NCBI GenBank assembly: GCA_002402245.1 | Contig: NVVP01000060.1 | Location: 9,503 to 15,009, forward strand | DNA length: 5,507 bases | Direction: 5' to 3' | Source: Gammaproteobacteria bacterium | GTDB taxonomy: Bacteria > Pseudomonadota > Gammaproteobacteria > Nitrosococcales > Methylophagaceae | In this document: piece by piece, positions 4,854-5,507 of the stretch | Layout: each line of letters opens with the position of its first letter | How positions within the stretch are numbered: position 1 is the stretch's first letter | Position numbers and translations under genes: made by a program | Notes under the pieces: generated by a model | Databases searched by the model: none | What the model was told of the DNA's origin: nothing | The model's input: only the letters and a program-made list of their open reading frames with translations

Positions 4854-5507
4854 TACTGCTTATTGTATTCTTCACTTTTTCTATCACCACCGTGTGAGGT
4901 TAATTTAGTAACTCTTGAAATTAACTGGCTTATTTTATGATGGAAGTCTTCACCACCATACACTTCCCCACGCAAGGTAGCGGTTTCTATTTTATTTTCT
5001 TGTTCAGGTAACAGGGCTAATTCATCAAATAATTGCTGATAGCGAGTATAGCGTTCCTCAGAACTTAAACCTAGCGCCTGATAAAGCATATGCTCAGTAA
5101 TTAACTTATCTGTTTGACCCAAGGCATTATGCGAATAACTAGACCATTGATAATCACTAATTGTTTTAACCATCTCAGCTTTAACAGGGTTCATTTCAAT
5201 ATATTTATATAAAGAAAATAGGTGATTATCACTGTCTACTAAGCATGACTTAAACCTCCCCTCCCAAATCGTGCCTGTTCGTTGATACTTAACATTGAAG
5301 TATCGGACATATCTATTAGCCATAGATTGCATAAAACGACTTAAGTCAGTTTTGTCTTTTGGTGTAATGAGTAGGTGCAAGTGATTGGTCATAATTACAT
5401 AGGCATGCAACTGACAATTCGATTTAGAAAGGGCAAACTCTAAATCTTCTTTTATACGAATGAAGTCTTCTTCAGATTTGAATATATCCTGCTTGTTATT
5501 ACCCCGG
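4853..5507 (-). CDS. REP-associated tyrosine transposase (RAYT, Y1/HUH family), N-terminus beyond window
   Basis: The frame is open from the right edge (CGG at 5506-5504) to TAA 4855-4853, giving 217 readable residues. Numbering from the edge, it starts RGNNKQDIF, the conserved (H/Q)RGNN segment, so perhaps 15-25 residues are missing. LHAYVIMTNHLHLL (33-46) holds the HUH metal-binding pair H42/H44. RYVRYFN (65-71) contains the catalytic tyrosine region (Y66 or Y69). IWEGRFKS (80-87) and YKYIEMNPVKAEMV (100-113) are hallmark RAYT blocks. The enzyme would cut single-stranded DNA at REP hairpins by forming a 5'-phosphotyrosine link. TTG 5410 is not the real start because homologous sequence continues upstream of it. 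The C-terminal tail ending SHGGDRKSEEYNKQ is basic and polar. All key motifs are intact, so it is probably functional. It converges on the secreted-protein operon with terminators between. Confidence 0.92.
   Translation of the reverse strand, partial: RGNNKQDIFKSEEDFIRIKEDLEFALSKSNCQLHAYVIMTNHLHLLITPKDKTDLSRFMQSMANRYVRYFNVKYQRTGTIWEGRFKSCLVDSDNHLFSLYKYIEMNPVKAEMVKTISDYQWSSYSHNALGQTDKLITEHMLYQALGLSSEERYTRYQQLFDELALLPEQENKIETATLRGEVYGGEDFHHKISQLISRVTKLTSHGGDRKSEEYNKQ

Overview
The window is AT-rich (clearly below 50% GC) Gram-negative chromosomal DNA. The gene content suggests a gammaproteobacterium, perhaps marine: a periplasmic di-haem cytochrome c peroxidase with an FNR/ANR-type promoter, an HxlR-family regulator, a REP-associated tyrosine transposase (RAYT) and plain Shine-Dalgarno starts. 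The genus cannot be read from the sequence. I saw no rRNA, tRNA, CRISPR array, integrase gene or complete insertion sequence.

Positions 1-1803, all minus strand: the first 38 codons of a small acidic protein (1-115), a class I SAM-dependent methyltransferase (241-1083), and a flavodoxin-fold NAD(P)H-dependent FMN reductase (1276-1803). Spacers of 125 bp and 192 bp separate them, so they need not form one operon.

Positions 1804-3261: a 349-bp divergent intergenic region leads into a secreted di-haem cytochrome c peroxidase on the plus strand (2153-3151). Its promoter carries a 9/10 FNR/ANR box. A TAAAAT -10 element lies exactly where a class II FNR promoter would need it, and a perfect 19-bp inverted repeat sits between the two. 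This suggests the peroxidase is induced at low oxygen and perhaps also held by a second regulator. A GC-rich hairpin follows the gene.

Positions 3356-4813: a self-contained regulator-plus-target module. A minus-strand HxlR-type regulator (3408-3743) diverges from a two-gene plus-strand operon: a 46-codon gene with a strong Shine-Dalgarno (3866-4006) and, 2 bp later, a secreted protein of unrecognised family (4009-4752). The operon has a recognisable promoter whose -10 region is bracketed by a perfect 7-bp inverted repeat, a natural candidate for the HxlR operator. It ends in a strong intrinsic terminator. The hxlR stop codon lies inside a 58-bp element built like an integron attC recombination site, the way a gene cassette ends. 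No second attC or integrase is visible, so cassette origin is a hypothesis.

Positions 4817-5507, minus strand: a RAYT single-strand transposase, open through the right edge and so lacking its N-terminus, with its own hairpin and T-tract terminator starting at the stop codon. Together with the attC-like element it marks the right half of the window as accessory DNA.
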